From an uncultured Bacilli bacterium (GTDB lineage Bacteria > Bacillota_I > Bacilli_A > RF39 > UBA660), in the NCBI GenBank assembly GCA_934096605.1, contig CAKOMI010000022.1:1-22410 (forward strand): a DNA stretch of 22,410 nt, written 5' to 3'. The position numbers and the translations under genes are program-made. Positions within the stretch are counted from its first letter, which is position 1. Each line of letters opens with the position of its first letter. The notes below the pieces were generated by a model. That model did not search any database. It saw only the letters and a program-made list of their open reading frames with translations, and had not been told where the DNA came from. Of this stretch, positions 7,954 through 16,050 are shown piece by piece.

Positions 7954-8052
7954 TTAAGAATTTTTTTTATTTTGAAGTACGCTAAAACAATCAATAGAAT
8001 TTATTGATTTGGAATTACGATAACTAAGTTTTCTACTAAATAGTTTTAGCAT
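7954..8052 (-). CDS. Possible 32-residue peptide gene
   Basis: An ATG at 8050-8052 with an AAAGGA site nine bases upstream opens a 32-codon frame to TAA at 7954-7956. The peptide is basic at the N-terminus (MLKLFSRKLSYRNSK) and ends in a polar tail, with one cysteine. It has its own consensus promoter and is followed by a terminator hairpin, which is what a real short transcript would look like. It could be a small protein, a leader peptide governing readthrough into rtcB, or a peptide of the kind processed for export. No family recognised. Confidence 0.5.
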   Translation of the reverse strand: MLKLFSRKLSYRNSKSINSIDCFSVLQNKKNS

Positions 8053-8076
8053 ATAATTCATTCCTTTCGTAAGTTA

Positions 8077-8105
8077 CTTATACAACTTTTTTTAGGTATT
8101 GTCAA
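8077..8105 (-). promoter_or_regulatory. Strong promoter upstream of the 32-aa peptide and rtcB
   Basis: On the minus strand a perfect TTGACA (8100-8105), a 17-bp spacer and TATAAG (8077-8082). It is the best -35 match in the window. The first downstream items are the 32-codon frame, then a terminator, then rtcB. Confidence 0.75.
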
Positions 8106-8393
8106 TGAGTGATATCTGTGTTTTTTTATATTTTTATTTGATAGTTAATATAGAGTATTTAAAATATTTTGTTGGTAAATATAGAGAAATGCGTGTTTTC
8201 GTTCTCTTTAGTTAAAAGAGACCAAATAGTGTTAAACCTTTTAAACTCTGTACTTTTATATTGGAATAAAGCATTGTTCACCGTAGCATTATTATTTTTG
8301 AGCCTAAACTGTACCTAAAAAAGCCAGTAGTATTATACTTATTGCCTTCTTTAAATATTTGATTAGATTATTTTTATTGATTAATATCTACCG
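8106..8393. other. Intergenic stretch between rtcB unit and defence island
   Basis: 288 bases with no supported gene. It contains short inverted repeats (for example CTCTTT/AAAAGAG near 8202-8220) and AT-rich runs. No clear terminator for the island operon ending at 8394 and no tRNA or attachment site could be recognised. It may contain the left junction of the island. Confidence 0.4.
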
Positions 8394-8750
8394 TTAAAGA
8401 GATATACTTCTATTAAAGATATATCCTACTAATATACATGAAGCTATATATAAAACTATAAATATAATTAAAAACACGGTTATGTTAGATATAAAGTATC
8501 CTAATGTAGTAATTAGTGCTGTAACATACCAATAACTTATTAAATAGCCAAAGCTTCCAGATGCAGGATCATTTATTTCTTTAGTATATCCACCTCCAGT
8601 TAATATATATGCACATAAATGCAGGATAGCACCACCAATAAATATGTTAAATAAATCAGCATATACTTCACTACCTATGATATTTATATAAGGGTTTGGT
8701 AGTACAAATTGTCTTATTAATGCACTTATTAAACGAATTAATTTATACAT
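8394..8750 (-). CDS. Small multi-pass membrane protein in the defence cassette
   Basis: 118 residues with three likely membrane helices (about 33-51, 67-86 and 90-111) and an amphipathic basic N-terminus. No enzymatic motif. Its ribosome site (AGAGGT) overlaps the stop of the HEPN-motif gene 8 bp upstream, so it is the last gene of the sduA-HEPN cassette. Small membrane proteins at the end of defence operons are often effectors or anchors, but that role is inference here. Not recognised as a named family. Confidence 0.7.
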   Translation of the reverse strand: MYKLIRLISALIRQFVLPNPYINIIGSEVYADLFNIFIGGAILHLCAYILTGGGYTKEINDPASGSFGYLISYWYVTALITTLGYFISNITVFLIIFIVLYIASCILVGYIFNRSISL

Positions 8751-8758
8751 AAATACCT

Positions 8759-9451
8759 CTAATAAATTGTTTTAATTACTGCTTCGCAACCTTTAATTAA
8801 ATCTTCTAACTCTTCCTTATTGGGCTCTATACCTTTATCATGATCACATTTATTTCTAATATCTGATAAATACTGTATTTTTCTCCATGTAGCAATATCG
8901 TAAATATCTTCATTTTTTAATAATTCATTATACTCTGATAAATGCATTGTCTTTTTATTTGGTTTTAAATTGTGATTTAATAAAACGCTCTTAAAATGAG
9001 TTTCTAATACTACGCCACATATGGCTCCTGAAGCGCGTATGTAACCGTTTTTCAATAAGTTTTTAGCAGAATCTAATTGATTATCAAACAAATCAGCTTG
9101 AACTAAGCTCTTTATGTTTTTTAAACGATAATCAATCATATTTAAACATGACTTTAATATTCCTAATTGAATAGCAAAACATTTAATAACTCTATCTTTT
9201 TTATTTTCTAAAATACCTTCAAATGTATCAACCGATGTAAAATAATCATGAATAGTCAAATTTCCTTTTTTTATATCATATTGGCTTTCAAAATCATATA
9301 GTCTTTCTGGTATTACAGCACTTACTATACGATGTGCCTTAGAATACCATATTTGGTATTGTATTACAATATCACAAGAGAAATCTTCTAATAGTTTATT
9401 TCCCTCATTATATAATTCTTTTATTTCAGTTTTTAATATTTCATTAATCAT
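8759..9451 (-). CDS. HEPN-motif protein (DUF4145-like)
   Basis: 230 residues from the ATG at 9449-9451, which has a GGTGA site; an ATG at 9455-9457 and a GTG at 9458-9460 are alternatives. The protein is all-helical. The C-terminal half (about 125-230) has the pattern of HEPN/DUF4145 domains: GYIRASGAICGVVLETHFK, then IRNKCDHDKG, with R199-x4-H204 matching the Rx4-6H motif. HEPN proteins are often metal-independent RNases in defence and toxin systems; others are only binding domains. The gene overlaps the end of the Shedu-like nuclease gene by a few bases and precedes a small membrane protein, so it is probably a partner of both. RNase activity is not proven by the motif alone. Confidence 0.7.
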   Translation of the reverse strand: MINEILKTEIKELYNEGNKLLEDFSCDIVIQYQIWYSKAHRIVSAVIPERLYDFESQYDIKKGNLTIHDYFTSVDTFEGILENKKDRVIKCFAIQLGILKSCLNMIDYRLKNIKSLVQADLFDNQLDSAKNLLKNGYIRASGAICGVVLETHFKSVLLNHNLKPNKKTMHLSEYNELLKNEDIYDIATWRKIQYLSDIRNKCDHDKGIEPNKEELEDLIKGCEAVIKTIY

Positions 9452-10661
9452 CTTCATCACCAGCTATTTCAATCTTCATTTGACTTATAAATTTTTCAAG
9501 GTTATCCAATAATTCGTCATATAAGACTATTTGTATGTGCGCATATGAATAATTTAAATCACGTAATGCTTTACGTATTTTTTTCTTTACTAAAGAAATA
9601 GAAATATTATTATCACTTGCATATTTTTTTATCGCATCTGGTTTCATTAAATAATCATCAGAGCCAATTACCAACATTCCAGTTGCTGATTCGGCTCCTT
9701 TAATAAGTTCACTATTTTCTGGATCGTGAGGCATTAGCATTAAATAGTTATTAACCTGCGATATAGCTGTGCTAAGTTTAGAGGTTGGTACAATATTATC
9801 GTGTGACTCATCTAATTTAAATAAATACTCATCGGATCTTTTTAATTCTACAATATCTAAAAAACCATATCGATTAATTGTTAATAAATCTAATCTGCTA
9901 TCTTTATTTCTTAAGTCAGAATTAATTCGTAACCATGATTCAGGAATACTCTCTTCTATTGAGCCAAACAACAAGTAACTTCCGTACATTTCAAAATATT
10001 TTTGCCAAGCATATTCTTTTCCAATAAATTCTCTACTTATACCTAATCTTTTCTCTACACCACGTTCTTTAGTTAATAAATCTCTTCCTAATTTAACTAT
10101 ATCCAAAAGTCTATCTTTATTAATATCTGTAACGTCTTTTAAAGATATTTTTATATCTCCATCTTTAATTAATTTTGGGATAGCTTTTGCAATAATTTGT
10201 TTATCTTTTTTAGTAAATTCAATATCGTCTATACCTTCAACCAAGGTTGATAGCATATTAGTATATTCATATGATGATACTTTTTCATGTTTTGATAATT
10301 TTTCCATACTTCTTCTAAGCCTTTTTGCTTTTTCATTTGGTTTAACTACTTCTTCTTTAAATGTTTTAGTAAATACAAAAACTGTTTTGCTAACATCATC
10401 ATAATACATTTCGCCTTCACCAGGTTTAAAAACAAGCTTAATATTATTGTCAATTTTTTCTTTTAATTCTTTTACTCCGCTAACATTAAACAATCTTAGC
10501 AATTCATCCTTAAAGCTTGTAGTAATCATTGTATTATCTACATCTGTAAAATAATGTGTTCTACAAAATGAATTTTCATCTTCTATTACAGGACCGTCCC
10601 TAAATAGAACTACTATTTTCTTTCTATTCAAATCGTATTCATATTTAACTGATTTACTCAT
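9444..10661 (-). CDS. sduA: Shedu-like (SduA, DUF4263) defence nuclease
   Basis: 405 residues. The N-terminal 200 residues are a mixed region with beta-rich repeats resembling other Shedu N-termini. The C-terminal domain (about 210-400) begins with the DUF4263-type motif EYAWQKYFEMYGSYLLFG and has a PD-(D/E)xK core: D258 in SRLDLL, E272-x-K274 in IVELKR, and Q302 in AISQVNNYL. Shedu nucleases protect against phage by cutting nucleic acid. The ATG has a strong GGAGG site. It lies after a terminator that follows hsdR and overlaps the HEPN gene, forming a separate cassette with it and the membrane protein. Family assignment rests on the motif order; target and trigger are unknown. Confidence 0.82.
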   Translation of the reverse strand: MSKSVKYEYDLNRKKIVVLFRDGPVIEDENSFCRTHYFTDVDNTMITTSFKDELLRLFNVSGVKELKEKIDNNIKLVFKPGEGEMYYDDVSKTVFVFTKTFKEEVVKPNEKAKRLRRSMEKLSKHEKVSSYEYTNMLSTLVEGIDDIEFTKKDKQIIAKAIPKLIKDGDIKISLKDVTDINKDRLLDIVKLGRDLLTKERGVEKRLGISREFIGKEYAWQKYFEMYGSYLLFGSIEESIPESWLRINSDLRNKDSRLDLLTINRYGFLDIVELKRSDEYLFKLDESHDNIVPTSKLSTAISQVNNYLMLMPHDPENSELIKGAESATGMLVIGSDDYLMKPDAIKKYASDNNISISLVKKKIRKALRDLNYSYAHIQIVLYDELLDNLEKFISQMKIEIAGDEDD

Positions 10662-10674
10662 ATAATTCCTCCAA

Positions 10675-10717
10675 ACTAAAAAAGAGCATATTCCATCTTA
10701 AAAATGAAACACACTCT
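10675..10717 (-). terminator. Strong terminator after the hsd-prrC operon
   Basis: On the minus strand arms 10704-10717 and 10683-10696 form a 14-bp stem with four G-U pairs and a 7-nt loop, followed by six T (10678-10683). It ends hsdM-hsdS-prrC-hsdR transcription. Its T-run stops only a few bases before the sduA ribosome site, so sduA depends on readthrough or on an unseen promoter. Confidence 0.85.
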
Positions 10718-10730
10718 ATTATTTAGATAT

Positions 10731-10739
10731 ATTATATCA
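10731..10739 (-). promoter_or_regulatory. Extended -10 element near the end of hsdR
   Basis: TGATATAAT on the minus strand (TATAAT at 10731-10736) just after the hsdR stop, without a convincing -35. Any transcript from it would meet the terminator at 10675-10717 almost at once, so its role for sduA is doubtful. Confidence 0.3.
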
Positions 10740-10744
10740 TTAAA

Positions 10745-13700
10745 TTAGAATTTGTTGTTAGATATACTGAAGAATTTATCAAAGAATTCAACTAATTTAT
10801 CAATTACTTTATTCTTTTTCTCTTGCCTATCATTTGTAGGAGTAAACATACTCATTGGAGGAAGTATTGTTGATACTTCTGTTCCATTAGTTTCCACTCT
10901 TCCCTGCTCAAATGATCTTTGAATAAAGCTATATGTTTCTTCTTTATTAAGATTTTCTTCAGCAATTATCTTATCTAACTCTTCTTTCTTTTTACTATTC
11001 ATAAATGATTCAAAATCAGCATATACATTTGAGTCTTGATCTAACGATTCAATAAATGCCATGATTAAATCTTTCTTATTTCTTAAGTCTGGACTAGCCA
11101 TAATTGTCTTTTGAATAGTTACAAAAATTTCTTTATCTTCCATGTTACTATCATGATATTTCTTAACTAATCCTAAGATGTAATCAATATTAACTTCTAT
11201 AGATTTAATTAGTTCCATTTCAAATACTACATCATCAGTAACATCAGTTTTTTCTTGTTTAGCTTTATTTCTAAATTCATTATAAAGTTCAATATAAATA
11301 CTATGATAATCTTGTTTATCTCTTTCATTGATTAATTCATCATCTTTGAACTCATCGAATGATGACAAGATGTTTGTTACTTTTAATATTGCACCATATA
11401 ATTTAATAAACTCTTTCTGTTCCGCTTCACTTTGCATCAATTCTCCAGGTGTAAATTTAGAAGTCAATTTTTCAACTAATGATTTATATCCCTCAAAAGT
11501 TTTACCATTATCATCTTCATATCCATAATAATAATCTTTATATGGTTTTAATAGTACCACTCCATGTGCATTCTCGTCACCAAACTTGGCTAATGCTTCA
11601 TTAAGTCTATCTTCAAGATTTCTAAATGAAACTATGTTACCATATGTTTTAACACTATTTAAGATTCTGTTAGTTCTTGAGAATGCTTGAATTAAACCGT
11701 GCCATTTTAAGTTCTTATCTACCCATAATGTATTTAATGTTTTTGCATCAAACCCTGTTAAGAACATATTAGCAACTATTAAGATATCTATTTCTCTATT
11801 TTTCATTCTTAGAGATACATCTTTATAGTAATTTTGGAATCTTTCTGATGAAGTATCATAGCTTGTTCCAAACATATTATTGTAATCTTTAATAGCATCC
11901 TCTAAGAAAGTTCTATCATCTGTACTTAATGCTTCAGTTGATTCAGAGTTTTCATCAATTACTCCATCTTCTCCATTAACACCATAAGAATATATTATAG
12001 CTACTTTAAGATTACTCTTTTTAATATCCAACTGTTTTTTAAATTCAGCATAGTATTCTTTAGCAATTTTAATGCTTGATACAGCAAATAACGAATTAAA
12101 ACCACTAATATTCTTCTTAGACTTAATTTCTTCTGCATCTTGCTTTTTAGCTACTGCAGAAACATTATCTAAAGTTGAGTAAACATAACTTTCTGATGTC
12201 TTAGTTTTTGTACTAAAATGCTCTATTATGTAATCTGTAATCATAGAAATTCTAATTTGATTATCAAATAGTTTTTCTTCATCAATATTATATACTTTTT
12301 CATCTTGAACACCATCACGAATATCAATTCTTCCAACATATTCATATCTAAATGGTAAGACGTTCTTATCAGCAATAGCATTTACTATTGTGTAAGTATG
12401 TAATCTTTCTCCAAAGATTTGTTCTGTTGTTTCAGAGATACCTTTTATAGTTCTAGCATTCTCTGGAAATATTGGAGTTCCAGTAAATCCAAATAAATAA
12501 TATTTGTTAAATTTCTTAATAATAGCTTTATGCATATCTCCAAATTGAGATCTATGACATTCATCAAATATAAATACTACATGCTTATTAAATACATCAC
12601 TGTTTTCGTTTTTCTTGATAAATTGTGATAATTTTTGAATCGTAGTAATAATAATCTTAGTACTTGGATCATTTAATTGTCCTTCTAATATTTTCGTTGA
12701 AGTATTAGAATTAGCTGCTCCTTCTTTAAATCTATCGTATTCTTTCATTGTTTGATAATCTAAGTCTTTTCTATCTACAACAAATAATACTTTATCAATA
12801 AAATCTAGTTTACTAGCAAGTTGTGAGGTTTTAAATGATGTAAGTGTTTTTCCAGAGCCTGTTGTATGCCAAATATAACCACCTGATTTTAATGTTCCAT
12901 AAAACTTATTATTATATGCAATATTAATTCTATTTAAAATCTTTTCAGTAGCAACTATTTGATAAGGACGCATTACTAATAAATCTTCTTCTGAAGTAAA
13001 TACACAATATTTTGTTAATATATTTAATAAAGTATGTTTAGTAAAGAATGTTTTAGCAAAATCAATTAAATCAGTAATACCATTATTTTTTTGATCTGCC
13101 CAATATGAAGTAAATTCAAATGAATTAGATTTCTTTTTCTTTTGGTTATTAATATGGAATTCTCTTGTAGTATTTGAATAATATTTAGTTAATGTTCCAT
13201 TTGATATAACAAATATTTGAACAAAATTATATAAACCTGATCCTGCCCAAAAAGAATCTCTTTGGTATCTTTCTATTTGGTTGAAAGCTTCTCTTAAGTC
13301 TACTCCTCTTTTCTTCAATTCAACATGAACTAAAGGTAGACCATTAACTAAAATAGTTACATCATATCTATTATCAAAATTACCATCATTATTAATATAC
13401 TGATTTAATACTTGAAGACTATTATTATGAATATTGTTCTTATCTATTAAATAGATATTTTTCTTTTCACCTGAATCAAGAGTTATTTCTTGTTTATAAT
13501 CTTCTTGAATTAATCTTGTCTTTTCTATTATATAATCATTCTTATTAGCAATTATTTTAGTAAAGAAATCATCCCATTCTCTATCACTAAAATGATAATT
13601 ATTAAGTTTTTCAAGTTGTTTTCTTAAATTAAGAATTAATTCATTTTCATTGTTAATATTTAATCTTTCATAACCCTGTTCAACTAAAGTTTTTATTAAT

Positions 13701-13813
13701 TCTTTTTCAAGAGCATCTTCACTTTGATAATAAGTAACTACTCTATTTAATCCTTTATATTCAGCTAATACAGTAGAATTATCATTTTCACTTATTAAAC
13801 CTAAATTATTCAT
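10745..13813 (-). CDS. hsdR: Type I restriction enzyme, R subunit (HsdR)
   Basis: 1022 residues, full length for the family. The N-terminal nuclease domain has the PD-(D/E)xK core D151 ... E165-x-K167 (HVELKK). The SF2 translocase motor follows with Walker A TTGSGKT (317-323), the DECH box (417-420) and TGTP (444-447). A helical C-terminal region (about 800-1022) would bind the methyltransferase core. HsdR translocates DNA with ATP and cuts at a distance when the HsdM/HsdS complex meets unmodified sites. The start overlaps the prrC stop by 8 bp (ATGAATAA), so translation is coupled. It is the last gene of the operon and is followed by a strong terminator. Confidence 0.97.
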   Translation of the reverse strand: MNNLGLISENDNSTVLAEYKGLNRVVTYYQSEDALEKELIKTLVEQGYERLNINNENELILNLRKQLEKLNNYHFSDREWDDFFTKIIANKNDYIIEKTRLIQEDYKQEITLDSGEKKNIYLIDKNNIHNNSLQVLNQYINNDGNFDNRYDVTILVNGLPLVHVELKKRGVDLREAFNQIERYQRDSFWAGSGLYNFVQIFVISNGTLTKYYSNTTREFHINNQKKKKSNSFEFTSYWADQKNNGITDLIDFAKTFFTKHTLLNILTKYCVFTSEEDLLVMRPYQIVATEKILNRINIAYNNKFYGTLKSGGYIWHTTGSGKTLTSFKTSQLASKLDFIDKVLFVVDRKDLDYQTMKEYDRFKEGAANSNTSTKILEGQLNDPSTKIIITTIQKLSQFIKKNENSDVFNKHVVFIFDECHRSQFGDMHKAIIKKFNKYYLFGFTGTPIFPENARTIKGISETTEQIFGERLHTYTIVNAIADKNVLPFRYEYVGRIDIRDGVQDEKVYNIDEEKLFDNQIRISMITDYIIEHFSTKTKTSESYVYSTLDNVSAVAKKQDAEEIKSKKNISGFNSLFAVSSIKIAKEYYAEFKKQLDIKKSNLKVAIIYSYGVNGEDGVIDENSESTEALSTDDRTFLEDAIKDYNNMFGTSYDTSSERFQNYYKDVSLRMKNREIDILIVANMFLTGFDAKTLNTLWVDKNLKWHGLIQAFSRTNRILNSVKTYGNIVSFRNLEDRLNEALAKFGDENAHGVVLLKPYKDYYYGYEDDNGKTFEGYKSLVEKLTSKFTPGELMQSEAEQKEFIKLYGAILKVTNILSSFDEFKDDELINERDKQDYHSIYIELYNEFRNKAKQEKTDVTDDVVFEMELIKSIEVNIDYILGLVKKYHDSNMEDKEIFVTIQKTIMASPDLRNKKDLIMAFIESLDQDSNVYADFESFMNSKKKEELDKIIAEENLNKEETYSFIQRSFEQGRVETNGTEVSTILPPMSMFTPTNDRQEKKNKVIDKLVEFFDKFFSISNNKF

Positions 13814-14897
13814 CTTTTACCTCCACTCTATAGAAATTAAGAAAATCATTAAATGATTTTACAAATATGTCTTTTTCATGCTCTGTCAAATAAGAATATT
13901 CAAATTCTGGTAAATTACCATGACTATATAAATTAACAAGTTTTATAATCTCCTTTTTATAATCACTATCAGGGATACATTGCTCATATTTTTTATATCC
14001 AAAATAATTTGAAGTTTTTTCTAGTATAATTCTAAACATATTAAAATGAATTTTTTCGAGTGAATTTTCATTAATAGCAGTACGTATTTTATTTATTAAA
14101 ATCAAATGGTATCCAAATGGGGAATCTCCTTTATTCTCAAGCAGGTAAGTATGATTTTTTTTACTTAAAACATATGAATTTAATGTAATATCTTTTTCTC
14201 TGTTTAATAGATTATAAATAGAATTATAAAATAATGCATGATGTGTTGTTACTAAAATATTTGTTTTTTTCGAAAGTTCTTTCATTCTTTCTATTAATTC
14301 AAATATTTTTATTGCTATATTTAATATTTTTATGTCATCAATAGATGAAACTGGATCATCAATAATTAAATATTCAATGTTATCAAATATATCAGTAGAC
14401 CTATCTTCTTGATTTTCTTTAAGCTCATAAATCATAGAGTCAACAAATGAATAAAATACAGACCAAATAAAAATACTTTCCTCCGCTTTTGATATTTTTA
14501 TTTTATAATCATAACCCTCTATTGTTTTTGCATTAAACTCAACAAATCCATATTCTAAATCTAAAGATGCTTCTATTGAGTCGTCGCAGAACATTTGAAA
14601 ATTTTTTTCAATATTATTTTCTAATCCCTGATCTCTTATGAATTTTGCTATCCATGAATTAATATTAAATACTAGTATTGAGTTAGAGTTATCCCATGAA
14701 AATTCATCTTGAAACATCGAATTAAAGCATAATACTTTATTTTCAAATAAATCTGTAAACATTCTGGATATTCTTGTTTTTCCAGTACCATTAAAGGCAT
14801 ATACTAAATCAACTTTTATTTTTTCAGTTTGTGTATCAAAGTCAGATTTAAATTTATTAAAAACTTCTTCTAAATTATTTAATATTTCTTTATTCAT
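13806..14897 (-). CDS. prrC: PrrC-type anticodon nuclease (tRNA-Lys cleaving)
   Basis: 363 residues from the ATG at 14895-14897, one base after the hsdS stop with a GAGGA site; a TTG five codons upstream is a poorer start. The N-terminal two thirds is an ABC-type NTPase: Walker A AFNGTGKT (34-41) in a segment very like E. coli PrrC (YAFNGTGKTR), signature-like SKAEES (136-141), Walker B LIIDDPVSS (about 177-185) and a switch histidine H219. The C-terminal domain holds R289, E293 and H326, matching the spacing of the PrrC catalytic triad R320-E324-H356. NKGDSPFGYH (255-264) matches the anticodon-recognition motif. PrrC is held inactive by the type I restriction complex and cleaves tRNA-Lys when a phage inhibits restriction. 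The position between hsdS and hsdR is that of the E. coli prr locus. RloC is less likely because it has a long coiled-coil insertion. Confidence 0.92.
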   Translation of the reverse strand: MNKEILNNLEEVFNKFKSDFDTQTEKIKVDLVYAFNGTGKTRISRMFTDLFENKVLCFNSMFQDEFSWDNSNSILVFNINSWIAKFIRDQGLENNIEKNFQMFCDDSIEASLDLEYGFVEFNAKTIEGYDYKIKISKAEESIFIWSVFYSFVDSMIYELKENQEDRSTDIFDNIEYLIIDDPVSSIDDIKILNIAIKIFELIERMKELSKKTNILVTTHHALFYNSIYNLLNREKDITLNSYVLSKKNHTYLLENKGDSPFGYHLILINKIRTAINENSLEKIHFNMFRIILEKTSNYFGYKKYEQCIPDSDYKKEIIKLVNLYSHGNLPEFEYSYLTEHEKDIFVKSFNDFLNFYRVEVKDE

Positions 14898-14898
14898 T

Positions 14899-16050
14899 TT
14901 ATAATTCCTCAAAACTTAACAATTTATTTCTATAATACTCATACTGTTGTCTTCTCAATTCTATTTCTGCAGGAAGGCCCTCTGATATACTATTAACTAA
15001 TTTATCAAATTGATCTAATATATTAGCAACTTTTTGTTGTTCTTGTATAGAAGGAACTGCTATCGGAATTTCGGTAATATTTGCTAAACTTAAACTTTTG
15101 TATCCAGATCCATTAACATTGTTTTTTATCCAATCTTGAACAATATCAGATGACAAATAATAATATAAATATTTATCATTGATTTTAGGATGTATAATAC
15201 TGGTATTTTGACCTAAGCACATATCTTCATCACCAACTATGCAGAGATTTCCAAAAGATCCAACTCTAGAGATTATAATATCTCCTTTTTGAGGTTTATA
15301 TTTGGAAATAAATTTATTATAAGTCTCAACATCAACTCTTAATGCTCCTGTTGTATTAACAATACCACCTTTAACATCTGCAACTCTTATCATAGGGTAG
15401 CCGTTCTCAACATATTGAGGCGTATCATGTAAAGAATCAATTACATCGCTTACTTCAGATAACTTTTTTATTTCATTATTACAGTTTAAAAGTTTCCCAC
15501 GCCAAAACTCATATTGACTCTTTCTCTCTTCTAGCTCCGCTTCTAGCTCCGCTTCTAGCTCCGCTTCTAGCTCACCAAATTTATCAAGAATTCTTACTAT
15601 TTCTTCTTGTACTTTTAAAGGTGGTAACGGAATTTGAAATTGACTGTACACTTGTATCCATTGCCTTGAATGTTCCTTTGGAACATAATCAATACTACTT
15701 ATGCAATAATAAATATATTTAAATAGATTATCAGTTTTAGAAATAAGTATTTTCATTGCAGATGATTTAACTTTAAAATTAAAATCTACCAAATGATTAC
15801 TCGTTGTAAAATCATCAAATATAATTACAGGATTATCAGCACTAGCATAATAAATACCATTTTTCTCATTGGTATAACCAAGAATAAATGTTTGTCCTGC
15901 TGTTAAAACTGGTACATCATACTTTATATCATAATTAGTGTTCTTAACAATATATTTAGCTGGCTGTATGTAATCTACTAATTCCTCGAGTTTTACATAT
16001 TCAACTCCGTTAGGACACATTTCTTTTATTAAATCATTTATCTTACTCAT
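14899..16050 (-). CDS. hsdS: Type I restriction specificity subunit (HsdS)
   Basis: 383 residues from the ATG at 16048-16050, which has a GAGG site; the upstream TTG at 16065 is unlikely. HsdS contacts DNA with two target recognition domains (about 15-145 and 195-335), each followed by a conserved helix: PLPPLKVQEEIVRILDKF (141-158) and VPSIQEQQKVANILDQF (332-348), with matching QYE(F/Y)(W/Y)R(G/N)KLL motifs at the ends. The central spacer contains the tandem tetrapeptide ELEA three times plus ELEE (160-175), as in type IC enzymes where the copy number sets the distance between the two half-sites. Start overlaps the hsdM stop by 8 bp. Target sequence cannot be read from this. Confidence 0.95.
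   Translation of the reverse strand: MSKINDLIKEMCPNGVEYVKLEELVDYIQPAKYIVKNTNYDIKYDVPVLTAGQTFILGYTNEKNGIYYASADNPVIIFDDFTTSNHLVDFNFKVKSSAMKILISKTDNLFKYIYYCISSIDYVPKEHSRQWIQVYSQFQIPLPPLKVQEEIVRILDKFGELEAELEAELEAELEERKSQYEFWRGKLLNCNNEIKKLSEVSDVIDSLHDTPQYVENGYPMIRVADVKGGIVNTTGALRVDVETYNKFISKYKPQKGDIIISRVGSFGNLCIVGDEDMCLGQNTSIIHPKINDKYLYYYLSSDIVQDWIKNNVNGSGYKSLSLANITEIPIAVPSIQEQQKVANILDQFDKLVNSISEGLPAEIELRRQQYEYYRNKLLSFEEL
15529..15573 (-). repeat. 12-bp tandem repeat inside hsdS
   Basis: The unit TTCTAGCTCCGC (plus strand) is present three times in full and then 9 bp (3.75 copies, no mismatches). It encodes the ELEA tetrapeptide repeats of the central spacer of HsdS. Because the unit is four codons long, copy-number slippage keeps the reading frame and would change target spacing. 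Confidence 0.95.

Noticed and set aside
8191..8310. Plus-strand open frame starting with GTG in the gap before the island (about 40 codons, hydrophobic)
   Set aside because: No ribosome site, no recognisable product, and short open stretches are expected here by chance.
14898..14912. Longer forms of prrC (TTG at 14912), hsdS (TTG at 16065), rtcB (TTG at 7896) and the small gene at 3069 (GTG at 3323)
   Set aside because: In each case a downstream ATG has a well placed ribosome site, and the longer forms add residues unlike the family.
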